A stretch of DNA of 64,000 nt, taken from positions 3,297,795 to 3,361,794 of the forward strand of contig NZ_CP027231.1 in assembly GCF_002998435.1 (NCBI RefSeq), written 5' to 3'. Position 1 is the first letter of the stretch. Every line of letters begins with the position of its first letter. This document shows positions 35,052 to 46,602 of this stretch, in pieces. This DNA is from Bacteroides zoogleoformans (GTDB lineage Bacteria; Bacteroidota; Bacteroidia; Bacteroidales; Bacteroidaceae). The translations under genes and the position numbers were made by a program. Under the pieces are notes generated by a model that ran no database searches, had not been told where the DNA came from, and was given only the letters and a program-made list of their open reading frames with translations.

Positions 35052-36905
35052 TTATTTCCTATTCTGTTTTTCTTTCATCATTTCCGCTTGCTGTTTCTGC
35101 ATGGCTTCCAACCGAGCTGCAAAACCGGTTTTTTTCATCTTTTTAGGGTCTTTCTTATTGGCTTCCAATTGTGCAAGGAGGGCTCCCTCATTAGTCATCT
35201 TACGCATAACGAGAGTCGTCGCCACACTGATCAATGTGGATAGGAAGTAATAATAGTTCAATCCCGAAGGATAATCATTCAAGATGAAAAGGAACATGAT
35301 GGGCATTAAATAGGACATCCACTTCATGGCCGCCATTTGCGGGTTAGCTCCGGTGTCTTGCTGCTGCATCATATACTTCGTGTTCAGGATGTTGGTAATT
35401 GTCATCAGCAGACAGAACAGACTGAGGTGACTTCCCATGAATGGAATGTGGAAGGGAAAGTTTATCACCGCATCGTAAGTGGAAAGGTCGTCTGCCCACA
35501 AAAAGCTTTGCTGACGGAGCTCTATGGCACTTGGTACAAACATGAACAGGGCCATCAGAATGGGGAACTGTATCAGCATGGGCAAACATCCTCCCATCGG
35601 ACTGACGCCATACTGACTATAAAGCGCCATGACTTCCTGTTGCTTTTTCATGGCATCTTCCTGCTTGGGGTATTTCCGGTTTATCTCGTCAATCTTTGGT
35701 TTCAGAACGCGCATCTTGGCAGATGAAATGTAAGTTTTCCAAGTTGTGGGAAATACCACGATTTTTACAATCAACGTCATCAGTAGCAGCACGATACCCA
35801 TACTCAGTCCCCAACCGGACAACCAGTCAAAGATATTGATGGTAAACCACTTGTTTATCCAACGAATGAGAGGCCAGCCCAGATAAACCAATCGATTCAA
35901 TTCCCATTGCTTGTCCAGTTTTTCATCTACAGCGCTGAGTGTCTTGTAGTGATTGGGCCCGAAGTAAAAGTAGAGTTTTGTGGGCTCTTGTCCGCTTGGG
36001 TCGAACTTGGTACTCATCTCGGCAGAATAATCTTTTATATAGCCACTGCCTTGCGCATCCATTTGCGAAGACAATTTTGTCTTTTCAAAATGAGTATCGG
36101 CAAGGAAAACAGAAGAGAAGAACTGGTTTTTGAAGGCTATCCATTCCAGCTGTTCGGGCACCTCCTTACTGTCATCCTTGTTGGCAGAGAGATAGTCGGT
36201 TCCATCGTTGCTTATTTTGTAGGTCAGCTCGGACAGCCGGTTCTCATATGTATATCCTTTCTCAATCTGACGAGCACGTTGCCACCATTCTATGTCCACA
36301 GAGTTGTGCGTAGAAGCCAGCTTATCGCTCAAATTAATGGCTTGAATGGTGAAGTCCACTAAGTAAGAGTCGTGACGCATGGCATAGGTGAAATCTATGT
36401 ACCCGACACTATCGGCGGACAGACGCATGGTGACACTGCTATCTGTGCGTTGTACTGCCGTAAAGTAATAGTCCTTTGTTTGAATGGTTTCTTTTTTGTT
36501 ATAAAACAAAAAGTTCATGGAGGCATCATTGCCGCTGAATAGAGTGACAGGAGTAGTTTTGTCTTGTCCCATATACTCTTTCAGGGTGACCGAGGCAATG
36601 CGTCCACCCTTGGCGTCTATGGCAATCTCTGCCAATTTGTTGCTAATGACGACTTGCGAGTCAGTGCCTTGGCGGGCATTAAAGAAGAGGGCTGTGGAGT
36701 CGATGCTTGCCGTTGTTTCTTTTTCATTAGCCAGCGCAGCTTCCGACTTGGCTTTAAGTGCCTCCTGACGCTGCTGCACTTGAGCAATGGAGTCATAATA
36801 GCGTTGCTGTGCTTCTAACTGCTCCTGACTCGGACGACTCAGGAAGCTGAATCCCACTAATAAAATCGCTATCAGTACAAGACCTGTGATGGTATTTTTA
36901 TCCAT
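35052..36905 (-). CDS. yidC: Membrane protein insertase YidC
   Basis: 617 residues, the long Gram-negative form. N-terminal membrane anchor ([18 protein letters not shown]), a large periplasmic beta domain (about 60-340), then the conserved insertase core with five membrane segments ([40 protein letters not shown]) and a basic C-terminal tail that contacts the ribosome. It inserts and folds inner membrane proteins. It follows pyrG after 28 bp in one operon. Confidence 0.95.
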   Translation of the reverse strand: MDKNTITGLVLIAILLVGFSFLSRPSQEQLEAQQRYYDSIAQVQQRQEALKAKSEAALANEKETTASIDSTALFFNARQGTDSQVVISNKLAEIAIDAKGGRIASVTLKEYMGQDKTTPVTLFSGNDASMNFLFYNKKETIQTKDYYFTAVQRTDSSVTMRLSADSVGYIDFTYAMRHDSYLVDFTIQAINLSDKLASTHNSVDIEWWQRARQIEKGYTYENRLSELTYKISNDGTDYLSANKDDSKEVPEQLEWIAFKNQFFSSVFLADTHFEKTKLSSQMDAQGSGYIKDYSAEMSTKFDPSGQEPTKLYFYFGPNHYKTLSAVDEKLDKQWELNRLVYLGWPLIRWINKWFTINIFDWLSGWGLSMGIVLLLMTLIVKIVVFPTTWKTYISSAKMRVLKPKIDEINRKYPKQEDAMKKQQEVMALYSQYGVSPMGGCLPMLIQFPILMALFMFVPSAIELRQQSFLWADDLSTYDAVINFPFHIPFMGSHLSLFCLLMTITNILNTKYMMQQQDTGANPQMAAMKWMSYLMPIMFLFILNDYPSGLNYYYFLSTLISVATTLVMRKMTNEGALLAQLEANKKDPKKMKKTGFAARLEAMQKQQAEMMKEKQNRK

Positions 36906-36933
36906 ATTATAGATTCTACTGTTTGACTATAAA

Positions 36934-38580
<1,647 letters not shown>

Positions 38581-38679
38581 TTAATTCATCAAGCATATTG
38601 ATTAAAGTAGATGGGCTTGTAAAAATACGCCTTTCTAATAATGGATTCTCACTTGAGCCACCCTCTTGCTTAAAAAGCG

Positions 38680-38710
38680 CAAAATTAAGAAAAAAAGAAG
38701 AAGTAAGAAA
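38680..38710 (-). promoter_or_regulatory. Promoter of pyrG-yidC
   Basis: On the minus strand: TTTC, 19 bp, TAATTTTG, one mismatch to the consensus. The leader to the pyrG start would be about 110 nt. Confidence 0.5.
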
Positions 38711-38807
38711 GTTTCGATGAAACAATTCTAAAAAAATGCGATTTGAACCGAACTGCTGCTCACGACTTTTTCTTGTGGGTTTTCTATGCATTCTAAAGTT
38801 TTTAGGC

Positions 38808-38815
38808 TATTTTTG
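38808..38815 (+). promoter_or_regulatory. -7 box of the DUF3078 gene
   Basis: TATTTTTG matches TAnnTTTG, 28 bp before the ATG at 38844; no clear -33 box. Confidence 0.45.
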
Positions 38816-38843
38816 CGCACAAATTTAGAGAATTAAGAGACTT

Positions 38844-40283
38844 ATGAAGAATAGACATATCACTGCTTGGGTGATTGCCGCCTTGTTTTCATCGCCGATA
38901 GCGGCTTACAATACTTGGGATGCTACTCCGAAAAATATGCAGTCAGAAATGAGTGTTCCGGTTGATACGTTGACAGGAATCATGAAGGATTACATGATAT
39001 TAAAGCTGAAACCGCAAGAAGAATATTACACGATGGATACAGTATCTCTCTTATACGAGAAATACATCGGTGTGTTGGACTACTTGAACGACCCTTCCAC
39101 ACCGGAACGCTATATAGCTGTCAATCCCGACTATTATCGGCTGTTCATCCCTCTTACCTATTATAGTGCTCCCATGAAACGCCTTTCCAAAGTAGAGTGG
39201 AAGCCGGATGTGACAGATGCGGAGCGTCAAATGGCTTCCGATTGGCTTCCGTTCGATACGTTAAGCTTCACTTCAAAGGAGCGTGTCAACCGGTTGGTAG
39301 ACGGCACGTTGCTGAATACCTATGTGAACTATCCCCAATTTGTGCTCAATACCGAACAGGAGATAATGAAAGGACGTGTTTTTCGGGATAACATAGAAAA
39401 GGAGGTGTCTTCAAAACCTTCGGTGCTGAAACTCTTTGCGCAAGAAGATGCGGCAGGAGTGAAGGAGGAGGCAGATGTGATTATACGTAAACCCAATTGG
39501 TGGCTGTTCGGCGGAAACGGTTCTTTGCAATTCACTCAGAACTATATTTCCGAGAATTGGTACAAAGGCGGTGAAAGCACGAATGCACTGTTCGCCAATC
39601 TGCAACTTTTTGCCAACTACAACGACAAGGAAATGGTGCAATGGGAAAACCTGCTGGATGTGAAAGTGGGCTTCAGTTCAGCTCCTTCGGATACATGCCA
39701 TAACTATATGGTGAGCACTGACCAGATTCGTCTTTACAGTAAATTAGGCATTCAGGCCGCACATAATTGGTACTACACCATTTCTACGGACATGCGTACG
39801 CAGCTTTTCCGTAGTTACAAGAAGAACACCAACGACCTCGTAGCGTCTTTTCTTGCACCGCTCGATTGGTCTACCAGTGTGGGTATGGATTATAAATTGA
39901 AAAAGAAACGATTCAATCTTTCTGTATTCATGGGCCCTTTGACCTATATGCTGCGCTATGTGGGCAACGACGAGGTCAATGAGGAAAGCTTTGGTTTGAA
40001 TAAAGGACGGCGAATGAAGCACAACTTCGGTTCGCAAGTACAGCCCACATTCTCGTGGATTATCGTTCCGTCTATCGTACTGAATTCTCGTGTCGATTTC
40101 CAGACCAGTTACGAATGGACACGCGTGGAGTGGGAGAACACCCTGAACTTTGTATTGAACCGTTATTTATCTACCAAACTCTATGTGCATGCTCGCTATG
40201 ATGATAGTTCCAAACCGAAATCAGGAAACAGTTATTTTCAAGTAAAAGAACTGCTCAGCTTTGGAATAAACTACAAATGGTAA
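38844..40283 (+). CDS. DUF3078 domain-containing outer-membrane-type protein
   Basis: 479 residues with a signal peptide (MKNRHITAWVIAALFSSPIAA). The second half is beta-rich with alternating hydrophobic residues and segments such as SLQFTQNYISENWYKGGEST and FGSQVQPTFSWIIVPSIVLN, ending LSFGINYKW, a terminal aromatic as in outer-membrane beta-barrels. The DUF3078 family is widespread in Bacteroidetes and uncharacterised. Location in the outer membrane is an inference. Confidence 0.75.
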   Translation: MKNRHITAWVIAALFSSPIAAYNTWDATPKNMQSEMSVPVDTLTGIMKDYMILKLKPQEEYYTMDTVSLLYEKYIGVLDYLNDPSTPERYIAVNPDYYRLFIPLTYYSAPMKRLSKVEWKPDVTDAERQMASDWLPFDTLSFTSKERVNRLVDGTLLNTYVNYPQFVLNTEQEIMKGRVFRDNIEKEVSSKPSVLKLFAQEDAAGVKEEADVIIRKPNWWLFGGNGSLQFTQNYISENWYKGGESTNALFANLQLFANYNDKEMVQWENLLDVKVGFSSAPSDTCHNYMVSTDQIRLYSKLGIQAAHNWYYTISTDMRTQLFRSYKKNTNDLVASFLAPLDWSTSVGMDYKLKKKRFNLSVFMGPLTYMLRYVGNDEVNEESFGLNKGRRMKHNFGSQVQPTFSWIIVPSIVLNSRVDFQTSYEWTRVEWENTLNFVLNRYLSTKLYVHARYDDSSKPKSGNSYFQVKELLSFGINYKW

Positions 40284-40373
40284 TGTGATAAAATAGGAAA
40301 ATAATTTTATAAATAATATCTCTGTTTTCATTCTTTTTACAACGTAAAAGCGTTATCTTTTCTCACTCCTATA

Positions 40374-40450
40374 CAGAGGGTAGATCAGTATACGACTGAT
40401 GTACCCTCTGTCGTATACTGATGTGGCATCAGTCGTATACTTGATCTACC
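40374..40450. repeat. Overlapping, mutually exclusive inverted repeats
   Basis: Long pairing: 40379-40401 with 40427-40450, 23 bp with a single inserted base. Competing pairings: CAGAGGGTA (40374-40382) with TACCCTCTG (40402-40410), and CAGTATACGA (40386-40395) with TCGTATACTG (40411-40420). The same segment cannot take part in all of these at once. Confidence 0.8.
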
Positions 40451-40743
40451 ACTTGCCGAAAGGTATTCTGGCAAAGGCTTTCGGTTCATGCCCCAATGGT
40501 TGGATAGGGAGGATTTCTTACTTGGAAATGTTATTACATACCCATCGTTTTGCTTTACAATTTTATCATGGATATCTATGGGGATTATTAAAAGGGAAGA
40601 GGTGGTGGGAGAAGCTTTGAAGCAAAATTCATTCACTCGCGTACCAGGGCTGTCTTTCATTATTCCCGAATGGAAATATGATAGAAAAAACATGCAAAAA
40701 TGGAAAAAGAACGTTATCGCACCCATAAAAAAGCCCTTTCTCC

Positions 40744-40773
40744 CTTGTAGTTCATAAATTATATGTAAATTTG
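40744..40773 (+). promoter_or_regulatory. Promoter of rseC-rnf
   Basis: CTTG, 18 bp, TAAATTTG; the -7 box fits TAnnTTTG and lies 28 bp before the rseC ATG. Confidence 0.55.
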
Positions 40774-40801
40774 CCGCGATTTGTAATGCACACTTTGCAA
40801 A

Positions 40802-41224
40802 ATGGCGAATACTATCATAAGACATCAAGGTATTGTGGAAAACATAAGCGACTCTCATCTTCAAGTGAGAATTGTTCAAGCTTCAGTATGTGCGTCGTGC
40901 AGCGTAAAGGGACAGTGTAGCTCTGCTGATACGAAAGAGAAGCTGATCGATGTGTTTGACATGAATGCCGCTCGCTATTGTCCCGGCGACCAAGTATGGG
41001 TGATAGGGCAGCTTTCTATGGGAGCAATGGCCGTTTTGCTGGCTTTTGTCCTTCCTTTTCTCGTTTTAATTATCTCGTTATTTGTCCTTATGGCTGTTTG
41101 GAATGACGAATTATTCGCGGCTATTGGTTCGTTAGGGCTTCTTATACCTTATTATTATATCTTATGGCTGAACAAGTCGCGCATGGGGAAGAAGTTCTCA
41201 TTCTCAATACTACCGATGAACTAA
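40802..41224 (+). CDS. rseC: SoxR-reducing system protein RseC family
   Basis: 140 residues. The N-terminal part carries a Cys cluster (ASVCASCSVKGQCSSAD) followed by two membrane segments (about 78-100 and 104-122). It belongs to the RseC/MucC family, which in enterobacteria works with Rnf-type complexes to reduce SoxR. Here it is the first gene of the rnf operon, 34 bp before rnfB. Confidence 0.88.
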   Translation: MANTIIRHQGIVENISDSHLQVRIVQASVCASCSVKGQCSSADTKEKLIDVFDMNAARYCPGDQVWVIGQLSMGAMAVLLAFVLPFLVLIISLFVLMAVWNDELFAAIGSLGLLIPYYYILWLNKSRMGKKFSFSILPMN

Positions 41225-41258
41225 CTAATAAAACAAATAATTAATAAATGACTAATTT

Positions 41259-42203
41259 ATGAATGTAATTCTGATTGCAGTGATTTCGCTGGGAGCCATA
41301 GCGCTGGTGTCAGCCGCTATCCTTTACGTTGCTTCCAAGAAATTCGCCGTGTATGAAGATCCGCGAATTGCTCAGGTAGGCGAAGTACTTCCTCAGGCGA
41401 ACTGCGGTGGATGTGGTTACCCCGGTTGTAGCGGATTTGCAGATGCCTGCGTGAAGGCCGGTTCTTTGGAAGGTAAATTCTGTCCGGTGGGTGGACAACC
41501 TGTCATGGACAAGATTGCCGGTATCCTGGGATTGGATGCCGCAGCTGCCGACCCTCTGGTTGCAGTGGTGAGATGTAATGGAACATGCGCCAATCGTCCC
41601 CGGCTGAACCAATACGACGGTGCCATGAGTTGTGCCATCGCCGCTTCGCTCTATGGTGGTGAAACAGGTTGTAGTTATGGCTGTTTGGGATGTGGTGATT
41701 GTGTGGCTGCTTGTAAGTTCGATGCCATACACATGAACTCCGAAACCGGACTTCCGGAGGTGGATGAATCCAAATGTACGGCTTGCGGAGCATGCGTCAA
41801 GGCATGTCCCAAAACTATCATAGAACTGCGTCCGCAAGGTAAAAAGTCGCGCCGTGTCTATGTGCAGTGTGTGAACAAGGATAAGGGTGCTGTGGCCCGT
41901 AAAGCCTGTACCGTGGCATGTATCGGTTGCGGCAAGTGCGTCAAGGCATGTGCATTCGATGCCATTACACTGGAAAACAATCTTGCTTACATTGACCCTT
42001 ACAAGTGCAAGCTGTGCCGCAAGTGCGAAGAGGCATGCCCGCAAGACACTATCATTGCCCTGAACTTCCCACCGCGCAAGCCGAAAGCTGAAACGGTAGC
42101 CGCTCCTGCCACAGAAAAGAAAGTGGAAGCTGCTCCCGTAGCCGCCGAATCTCCCAAGACAATCGAAGCTCTTGCCCAAGAGGCTCCTAAGTCAGAGGCA
42201 TAA
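41259..42203 (+). CDS. rnfB: Rnf electron transport complex subunit B
   Basis: 314 residues. N-terminal membrane anchor (AVISLGAIALVSAAILYVAS), a four-iron cluster domain with NCGGCGYPGCSGFADACV, then several ferredoxin-type CxxCxxCxxxC sets (for example CTACGACVKACP, CIGCGKCVKACA, CKLCRKCEEACP). The C-terminal tail is Ala/Lys/Glu rich. It passes electrons from ferredoxin into the complex at the inner membrane. Confidence 0.95.
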   Translation: MNVILIAVISLGAIALVSAAILYVASKKFAVYEDPRIAQVGEVLPQANCGGCGYPGCSGFADACVKAGSLEGKFCPVGGQPVMDKIAGILGLDAAAADPLVAVVRCNGTCANRPRLNQYDGAMSCAIAASLYGGETGCSYGCLGCGDCVAACKFDAIHMNSETGLPEVDESKCTACGACVKACPKTIIELRPQGKKSRRVYVQCVNKDKGAVARKACTVACIGCGKCVKACAFDAITLENNLAYIDPYKCKLCRKCEEACPQDTIIALNFPPRKPKAETVAAPATEKKVEAAPVAAESPKTIEALAQEAPKSEA

Positions 42204-42239
42204 ATAAACGAATAAAAAACGATTAAAATACAGAATTGT

Positions 42240-43577
42240 ATGTTGAAGACATTTTCAATCGGTGGAGTTCATCCACACGAAAATAAACTTTCAGCTCATC
42301 AACCCATTGTCAAGGCAGATGTTCCGGCAAAGGCTGTCATCTTGCTGGGACAGCATATTGGTGCCCCTGCCAAGCCCATAGTGGCCAAAGGCGATGTAGT
42401 GAAAGTAGGTACAAAAATTGCCGAACCCGGTGGTTTTGTATCGGCTGCCATTCACTCTTCGGTCAGCGGGAAGGTGGCTAAGATTGACACAATTATAGAT
42501 GCCAGCGGTTATGCGAAACCTGCTGTTTTTATTGATGTAGAAGGGGATGAGTGGGAAGAGTCCATTGACCGTAGCGAGACGTTGGTGAAAGAGTGCACCC
42601 TCAGCGCAGAGGAAATCGTGAAGAAGATAACTGAAGCAGGTATTGTGGGATTGGGCGGAGCCTGTTTCCCCACACAGGTTAAATTGTGCCCTCCTCCCGC
42701 ATTCAAAGCCGAATGCGTCATCATTAACGCTGTGGAATGCGAACCTTATCTGACAGCTGACCATCAGTTGATGCTGGAGCATACAGAGGAAATTATGGTA
42801 GGGGTATCCATATTAATGAAAGCGGTGAAAGTAAACAAAGCTTTCATCGGCATTGAGAATAACAAGCCCGATGCTATTCAATTGATGAGCAAAGTGGCAT
42901 CTACCTATGCAGGTATCGAAGTCGTGCCTTTGAAAGTGCAATATCCGCAAGGAGGTGAAAAGCAGCTGATTGATGCAGTTATCAGCCGTCAGGTGGCGGC
43001 AGGTGCACTGCCCATCTCGACCGGAGCAGTTGTGCAGAATGTCGGTACGGCATTTGCCGTATATCAGGCGGTTCAAAAGAACAAGCCTTTATTTGAGCGC
43101 GTCATCACCGTTACCGGAAAGTCGCTGTCCAGACCTTCCAATTTCCTTGCCCGAATCGGCACACCTATGCAACAGCTCATTGAAGCTTGTGGTGGCCTGC
43201 CCGAAGATACGGGGAAAATCATTGGCGGTGGTCCCATGATGGGTAAAGCGCTGGTAAATACCGACGTGCCCACAGCAAAAGGAAGCTCCGGCATTCTCAT
43301 CATGAATGCCAAGGAAGCCAAACGAGGCGAAGTGCAACCTTGTATCCGTTGCGCCAAGTGTGTATCGGCCTGCCCTATGGGGTTGGAGCCATACCTGCTT
43401 GCCACCGTGTCGGCTCACGGCGATTTTGAAAAAGTAGAGAAAGAAGACGTAATGTCGTGCATAGAATGTGGTTCATGCCAGTTCACATGCCCTTCCAACC
43501 GTCCGCTATTGGACTACATTAGGTTGGGTAAAGGTAAGGTAGGAGCCATGATTCGTGCGCGTCAAGTAAAAAAATGA
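42240..43577 (+). CDS. rnfC: Rnf complex subunit C
   Basis: 445 residues. N-terminal barrel-sandwich part, then GLGGACFPTQVKLCPP with the NADH/FMN-binding fold and NAVECEPYLTADHQ, and two 4Fe-4S motifs near the end (CIRCAKCVSACPMGL, CIECGSCQFTCPSNRP). It is the NADH-reacting subunit, on the cytoplasmic face. Confidence 0.95.
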   Translation: MLKTFSIGGVHPHENKLSAHQPIVKADVPAKAVILLGQHIGAPAKPIVAKGDVVKVGTKIAEPGGFVSAAIHSSVSGKVAKIDTIIDASGYAKPAVFIDVEGDEWEESIDRSETLVKECTLSAEEIVKKITEAGIVGLGGACFPTQVKLCPPPAFKAECVIINAVECEPYLTADHQLMLEHTEEIMVGVSILMKAVKVNKAFIGIENNKPDAIQLMSKVASTYAGIEVVPLKVQYPQGGEKQLIDAVISRQVAAGALPISTGAVVQNVGTAFAVYQAVQKNKPLFERVITVTGKSLSRPSNFLARIGTPMQQLIEACGGLPEDTGKIIGGGPMMGKALVNTDVPTAKGSSGILIMNAKEAKRGEVQPCIRCAKCVSACPMGLEPYLLATVSAHGDFEKVEKEDVMSCIECGSCQFTCPSNRPLLDYIRLGKGKVGAMIRARQVKK

Positions 43578-43595
43578 AAGTAGAATTTTATCCTT

Positions 43596-44588
43596 ATGAA
43601 TAAATTAATCGTATCCCTTTCGCCCCACGTTCACGGAGGTGACAGCGTGAAGAAGAACATGTACGGCGTGCTCATTGCATTGATTCCGGCCTTCCTCGTG
43701 TCACTCTACTTTTTCGGACTGGGTGCGCTGATTGTTACGGTCACTTCCGTAGCTGCCTGCTTGTTCTTTGAATGGGCCATCGGCAAATATCTTTTAAAGA
43801 AGGAAACCACAACCATTACCGACGGTTCTGCCGTAATCACCGGTGTTTTGCTGGCATTCAATCTTCCTTCTAATCTTCCTGTCTGGATCATTGTTCTGGG
43901 GGCACTGTTCGCTATCGGTGTAGGAAAGATGTCTTTTGGCGGTCTGGGAGCCAATCCATTCAATCCTGCATTGGCGGGACGTGTGTTCCTCTTACTCTCG
44001 TTTCCCGTACAGATGACTACTTGGCCGGCAGTGGGACAACTCACGGCATACACCGATGCCACTACCGCCGCTACACCATTGGCCGTAATGAAAGGGATTA
44101 TTAATGGTGCCCCGGGCATGTCATTGAGCAATCTTCCTGACGCGTTCGACATCCTTATCGGCAACAATGGTGGTTGCTTAGGCGAAGTAAGTGCGTTGGC
44201 TTTGTTGTTGGGACTGTTTTATATGTTGTGGAGAAAAATCATCTCATGGCATATTCCCATATCCATTCTCGCAACGGTATTTGTGTTTAGCGGTATCATG
44301 CACTTGGTGAATCCCGCCCTCTATGTATCGCCATTGTTACAATTGTTTTCTGGTGGATTGATGTTGGGGGCCATTTTCATGGCAACGGACTATGTCACAT
44401 CTCCGATGAGTCACAAAGGTATGTTATTGTATGGCGTTTGCATTGGCTTGCTGACTGTCATCATCCGTCTCTTTGGTGCCTATCCGGAAGGTGTGTCATT
44501 CGCCATTCTCATCATGAATGCGTTTACTCCGCTAATCAATGCCTATGTTAAACCTAAACGCTTTGGGGAGGTAGCGAAGAAAAAATGA
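43596..44588 (+). CDS. rnfD: Rnf complex subunit D
   Basis: 330 residues, polytopic. Conserved stretches are SPHVHGGDSVKKNMYGVLIA, GGLGANPFNPALAGRVFLLL and ATDYVTSPMSHKG, where the Thr carries covalent FMN in the family. It overlaps rnfG by four bases (ATGA), so translation is coupled. Confidence 0.95.
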   Translation: MNKLIVSLSPHVHGGDSVKKNMYGVLIALIPAFLVSLYFFGLGALIVTVTSVAACLFFEWAIGKYLLKKETTTITDGSAVITGVLLAFNLPSNLPVWIIVLGALFAIGVGKMSFGGLGANPFNPALAGRVFLLLSFPVQMTTWPAVGQLTAYTDATTAATPLAVMKGIINGAPGMSLSNLPDAFDILIGNNGGCLGEVSALALLLGLFYMLWRKIISWHIPISILATVFVFSGIMHLVNPALYVSPLLQLFSGGLMLGAIFMATDYVTSPMSHKGMLLYGVCIGLLTVIIRLFGAYPEGVSFAILIMNAFTPLINAYVKPKRFGEVAKKK

Positions 44589-45250
44589 AAAAGTTAGAAT
44601 CATCTTTAAAGAATATGTTGCTGGTACTTACAGGTGTTACCGCTATCTCTGTAGCGCTGCTGGCTTATGTGAACGAGTTGACCAGAGAACCGATTGAAAA
44701 AGCCAATGCTAAAACTCTGAGCGATGCGGTCAATGCGGTAGTGCCGGGATTTGACAATGACCCCATTGCCGAAAAGAAGATACAGGAAGTGGATGGAGTG
44801 GAATATGCCGTATATCCGGCCACTAAAGCAGGCCGGCATATTGGCGCAGCCATCGAAGCTACAAACATGGGATTCGGTGGCGAATTTAAAGTACTGGTAG
44901 GTTTCGACGCCGATGGGAAGATAATCGATTATTCCTTGCTGTCGCATGCGGAGACACCGGGACTGGGTTCTAAAGCAGCAGATTGGTTTAAGAAAGGTAA
45001 TAAGGGCAATATTGTCGGCTTGAATCCGGGTGAAGCTCCACTGATAGTCAGCAAAGACGGCGGTAAGGTAGATGCCATCACTGCTTCCACCATTACCTCA
45101 CGCGCTTTTCTCAATGCTGTAAATGCCGCCTATGCCGCCTATGCCGGACAAAATTCGGCCGACGGTGCTACGAGTGCCACTCAAAAGAATGTTGAACAAA
45201 CTGCCGATACTGTGGCCGTTCAAGCCATGGATACACTCAAGGTTAAATAA
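44585..45250 (+). CDS. rnfG: Rnf complex subunit G
   Basis: 221 residues. One N-terminal membrane segment (MLLVLTGVTAISVALLAYV), then the FMN-binding domain with SHAETPGLGSKAADWFK and the flavinylation site in DAITASTITSRAF. The C-terminal tail is Ala/Thr rich. Located on the periplasmic side of the membrane in known complexes. Confidence 0.95.
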   Translation: MKKLESSLKNMLLVLTGVTAISVALLAYVNELTREPIEKANAKTLSDAVNAVVPGFDNDPIAEKKIQEVDGVEYAVYPATKAGRHIGAAIEATNMGFGGEFKVLVGFDADGKIIDYSLLSHAETPGLGSKAADWFKKGNKGNIVGLNPGEAPLIVSKDGGKVDAITASTITSRAFLNAVNAAYAAYAGQNSADGATSATQKNVEQTADTVAVQAMDTLKVK

Positions 45251-45265
45251 GAAAGGGGTAGAGAT

Positions 45266-45853
45266 ATGAATAATTTTAAAGTGATGATGAATGGGATTGT
45301 GAAAGAAAATCCCACATTTGTGCTCTTGCTGGGCATGTGTCCCACATTGGGCACCACTTCCTCGGCCATCAACGGTATGGGGATGGGACTGGCCACTATG
45401 TTCGTTCTGATTTGTTCTAATATGGTGATTTCGGCCATAAAGAACCTGATTCCGGATATGGTGCGCATTCCATCTTTTATCGTAGTGATAGCCTCATTCG
45501 TAACATTGCTTCAGATGGTAATGCAAGCCTATGTGCCGGCATTGTATGCCACATTGGGACTCTTTATTCCATTGATTGTGGTGAACTGCATCGTGCTGGG
45601 ACGTGCCGAAGCTTTTGCTGCTAAGAACGGTCCGGTAGCTTCCATGTTCGATGGTTTGGGCATGGGGCTTGGGTTTACGCTGGCACTGACACTGCTGGGA
45701 ACTGTCCGTGAGTTTCTTGGTACCGGGAAAATCTTCAATTTCTCCATTCTGCCCGAAGAATATGGTATGTTGATTTTTGTTCTTGCTCCCGGCGCATTTA
45801 TTGCGTTGGGGTATCTGATAGCCCTGATTAATGGCTTGAAGAAAAACAATTAA
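45266..45853 (+). CDS. rnfE: Rnf complex subunit E
   Basis: 195 residues, six membrane segments. Begins with the subunit E pattern GIVKENPTFVLLLGMCPTLG and contains PLIVVNCIVLGRAEAFAAKN. Homologous to rnfA; the pair forms the ion-conducting membrane core with an iron-sulfur centre between them. Confidence 0.94.
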   Translation: MNNFKVMMNGIVKENPTFVLLLGMCPTLGTTSSAINGMGMGLATMFVLICSNMVISAIKNLIPDMVRIPSFIVVIASFVTLLQMVMQAYVPALYATLGLFIPLIVVNCIVLGRAEAFAAKNGPVASMFDGLGMGLGFTLALTLLGTVREFLGTGKIFNFSILPEEYGMLIFVLAPGAFIALGYLIALINGLKKNN

Positions 45854-45893
45854 AAAAGAGATGCTGAAAAGAACTAAATAAACAATTAGAACT

Positions 45894-46472
45894 ATGGAAT
45901 ATATATTGATATTTATCTCGGCAATATTTGTAAACAACATTGTATTGTCACAATTCTTGGGAATTTGTCCGTTCCTTGGCGTTTCCAAGAAAGTAGAGAC
46001 TGCGCTGGGTATGTCGGCGGCAGTGGCGTTCGTGCTTACTATCGCCACCATTGTTACATTCCTTATTCAGAAGTATGTACTCGATGCTTTTGGCTTAGGC
46101 TATTTGCAGACAATCACTTTCATTTTGGTGATTGCGGCTTTAGTGCAAATGGTTGAAATCATTCTGAAGAAAGTCTCTCCGGCATTATATCAGGCATTGG
46201 GGGTATTCCTTCCGTTAATTACGACCAACTGCTGTATCCTTGGTGTAGCCATTCTGGTTATCCAGAAAGATTATGACTTGCTGACCGGAGTGGTTTATGC
46301 CTTCTCCACAGCAATCGGTTTTGGCCTGGCGTTGACCCTTTTTGCCGGGCTGCGCGAGCAAATGAGTCTGGTAGATGTACCCAAAGGCATGCGAGGCACT
46401 CCTATAGCTTTGATAACAGCCGGCTTGCTGGCCATGGCATTCATGGGCTTTTCCGGTGTCGTAAAAATCTGA
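45894..46472 (+). CDS. rnfA: Rnf complex subunit A
   Basis: 192 residues, six membrane segments. Contains NNIVLSQFLGICPFLGVSKK, PLITTNCCILGVAILV and the C-terminal RGTPIALITAGLLAMAFMGF. Last gene of the rnf operon, followed by a strong terminator. Confidence 0.95.
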   Translation: MEYILIFISAIFVNNIVLSQFLGICPFLGVSKKVETALGMSAAVAFVLTIATIVTFLIQKYVLDAFGLGYLQTITFILVIAALVQMVEIILKKVSPALYQALGVFLPLITTNCCILGVAILVIQKDYDLLTGVVYAFSTAIGFGLALTLFAGLREQMSLVDVPKGMRGTPIALITAGLLAMAFMGFSGVVKI

Positions 46473-46486
46473 AGCAAGGAAATCAT

Positions 46487-46535
46487 AAAACAGAGAAGAG
46501 AGGATAAGTCTTTTTTATCTTCTCTTCTCTGTTTT
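46487..46535 (+). terminator. Terminator of the rnf operon
   Basis: Arms 46487-46507 and 46515-46535 pair over 21 bp with one wobble, with T residues in the loop and after the stem. Confidence 0.85.
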
Positions 46536-46552
46536 ATATTAAAATAATTCTG

Positions 46553-46560
46553 TACATTTG
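46553..46560 (+). promoter_or_regulatory. -7 box of galE
   Basis: TACATTTG fits TAnnTTTG and lies 42 bp before the ATG at 46603, directly after the rnf terminator. Confidence 0.5.
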
Positions 46561-46602
46561 CGCCATGTTATAACCCCAAAGGCTAAATCGCTTAATTTGA
46601 AT

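Larger units (their letters stand above)
40284..40801. other. Intergenic region (518 bp) with overlapping inverted repeats
   Basis: No gene is seen. It holds the repeat structure at 40374-40450 and the promoter of the rnf operon. Confidence 0.6.
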
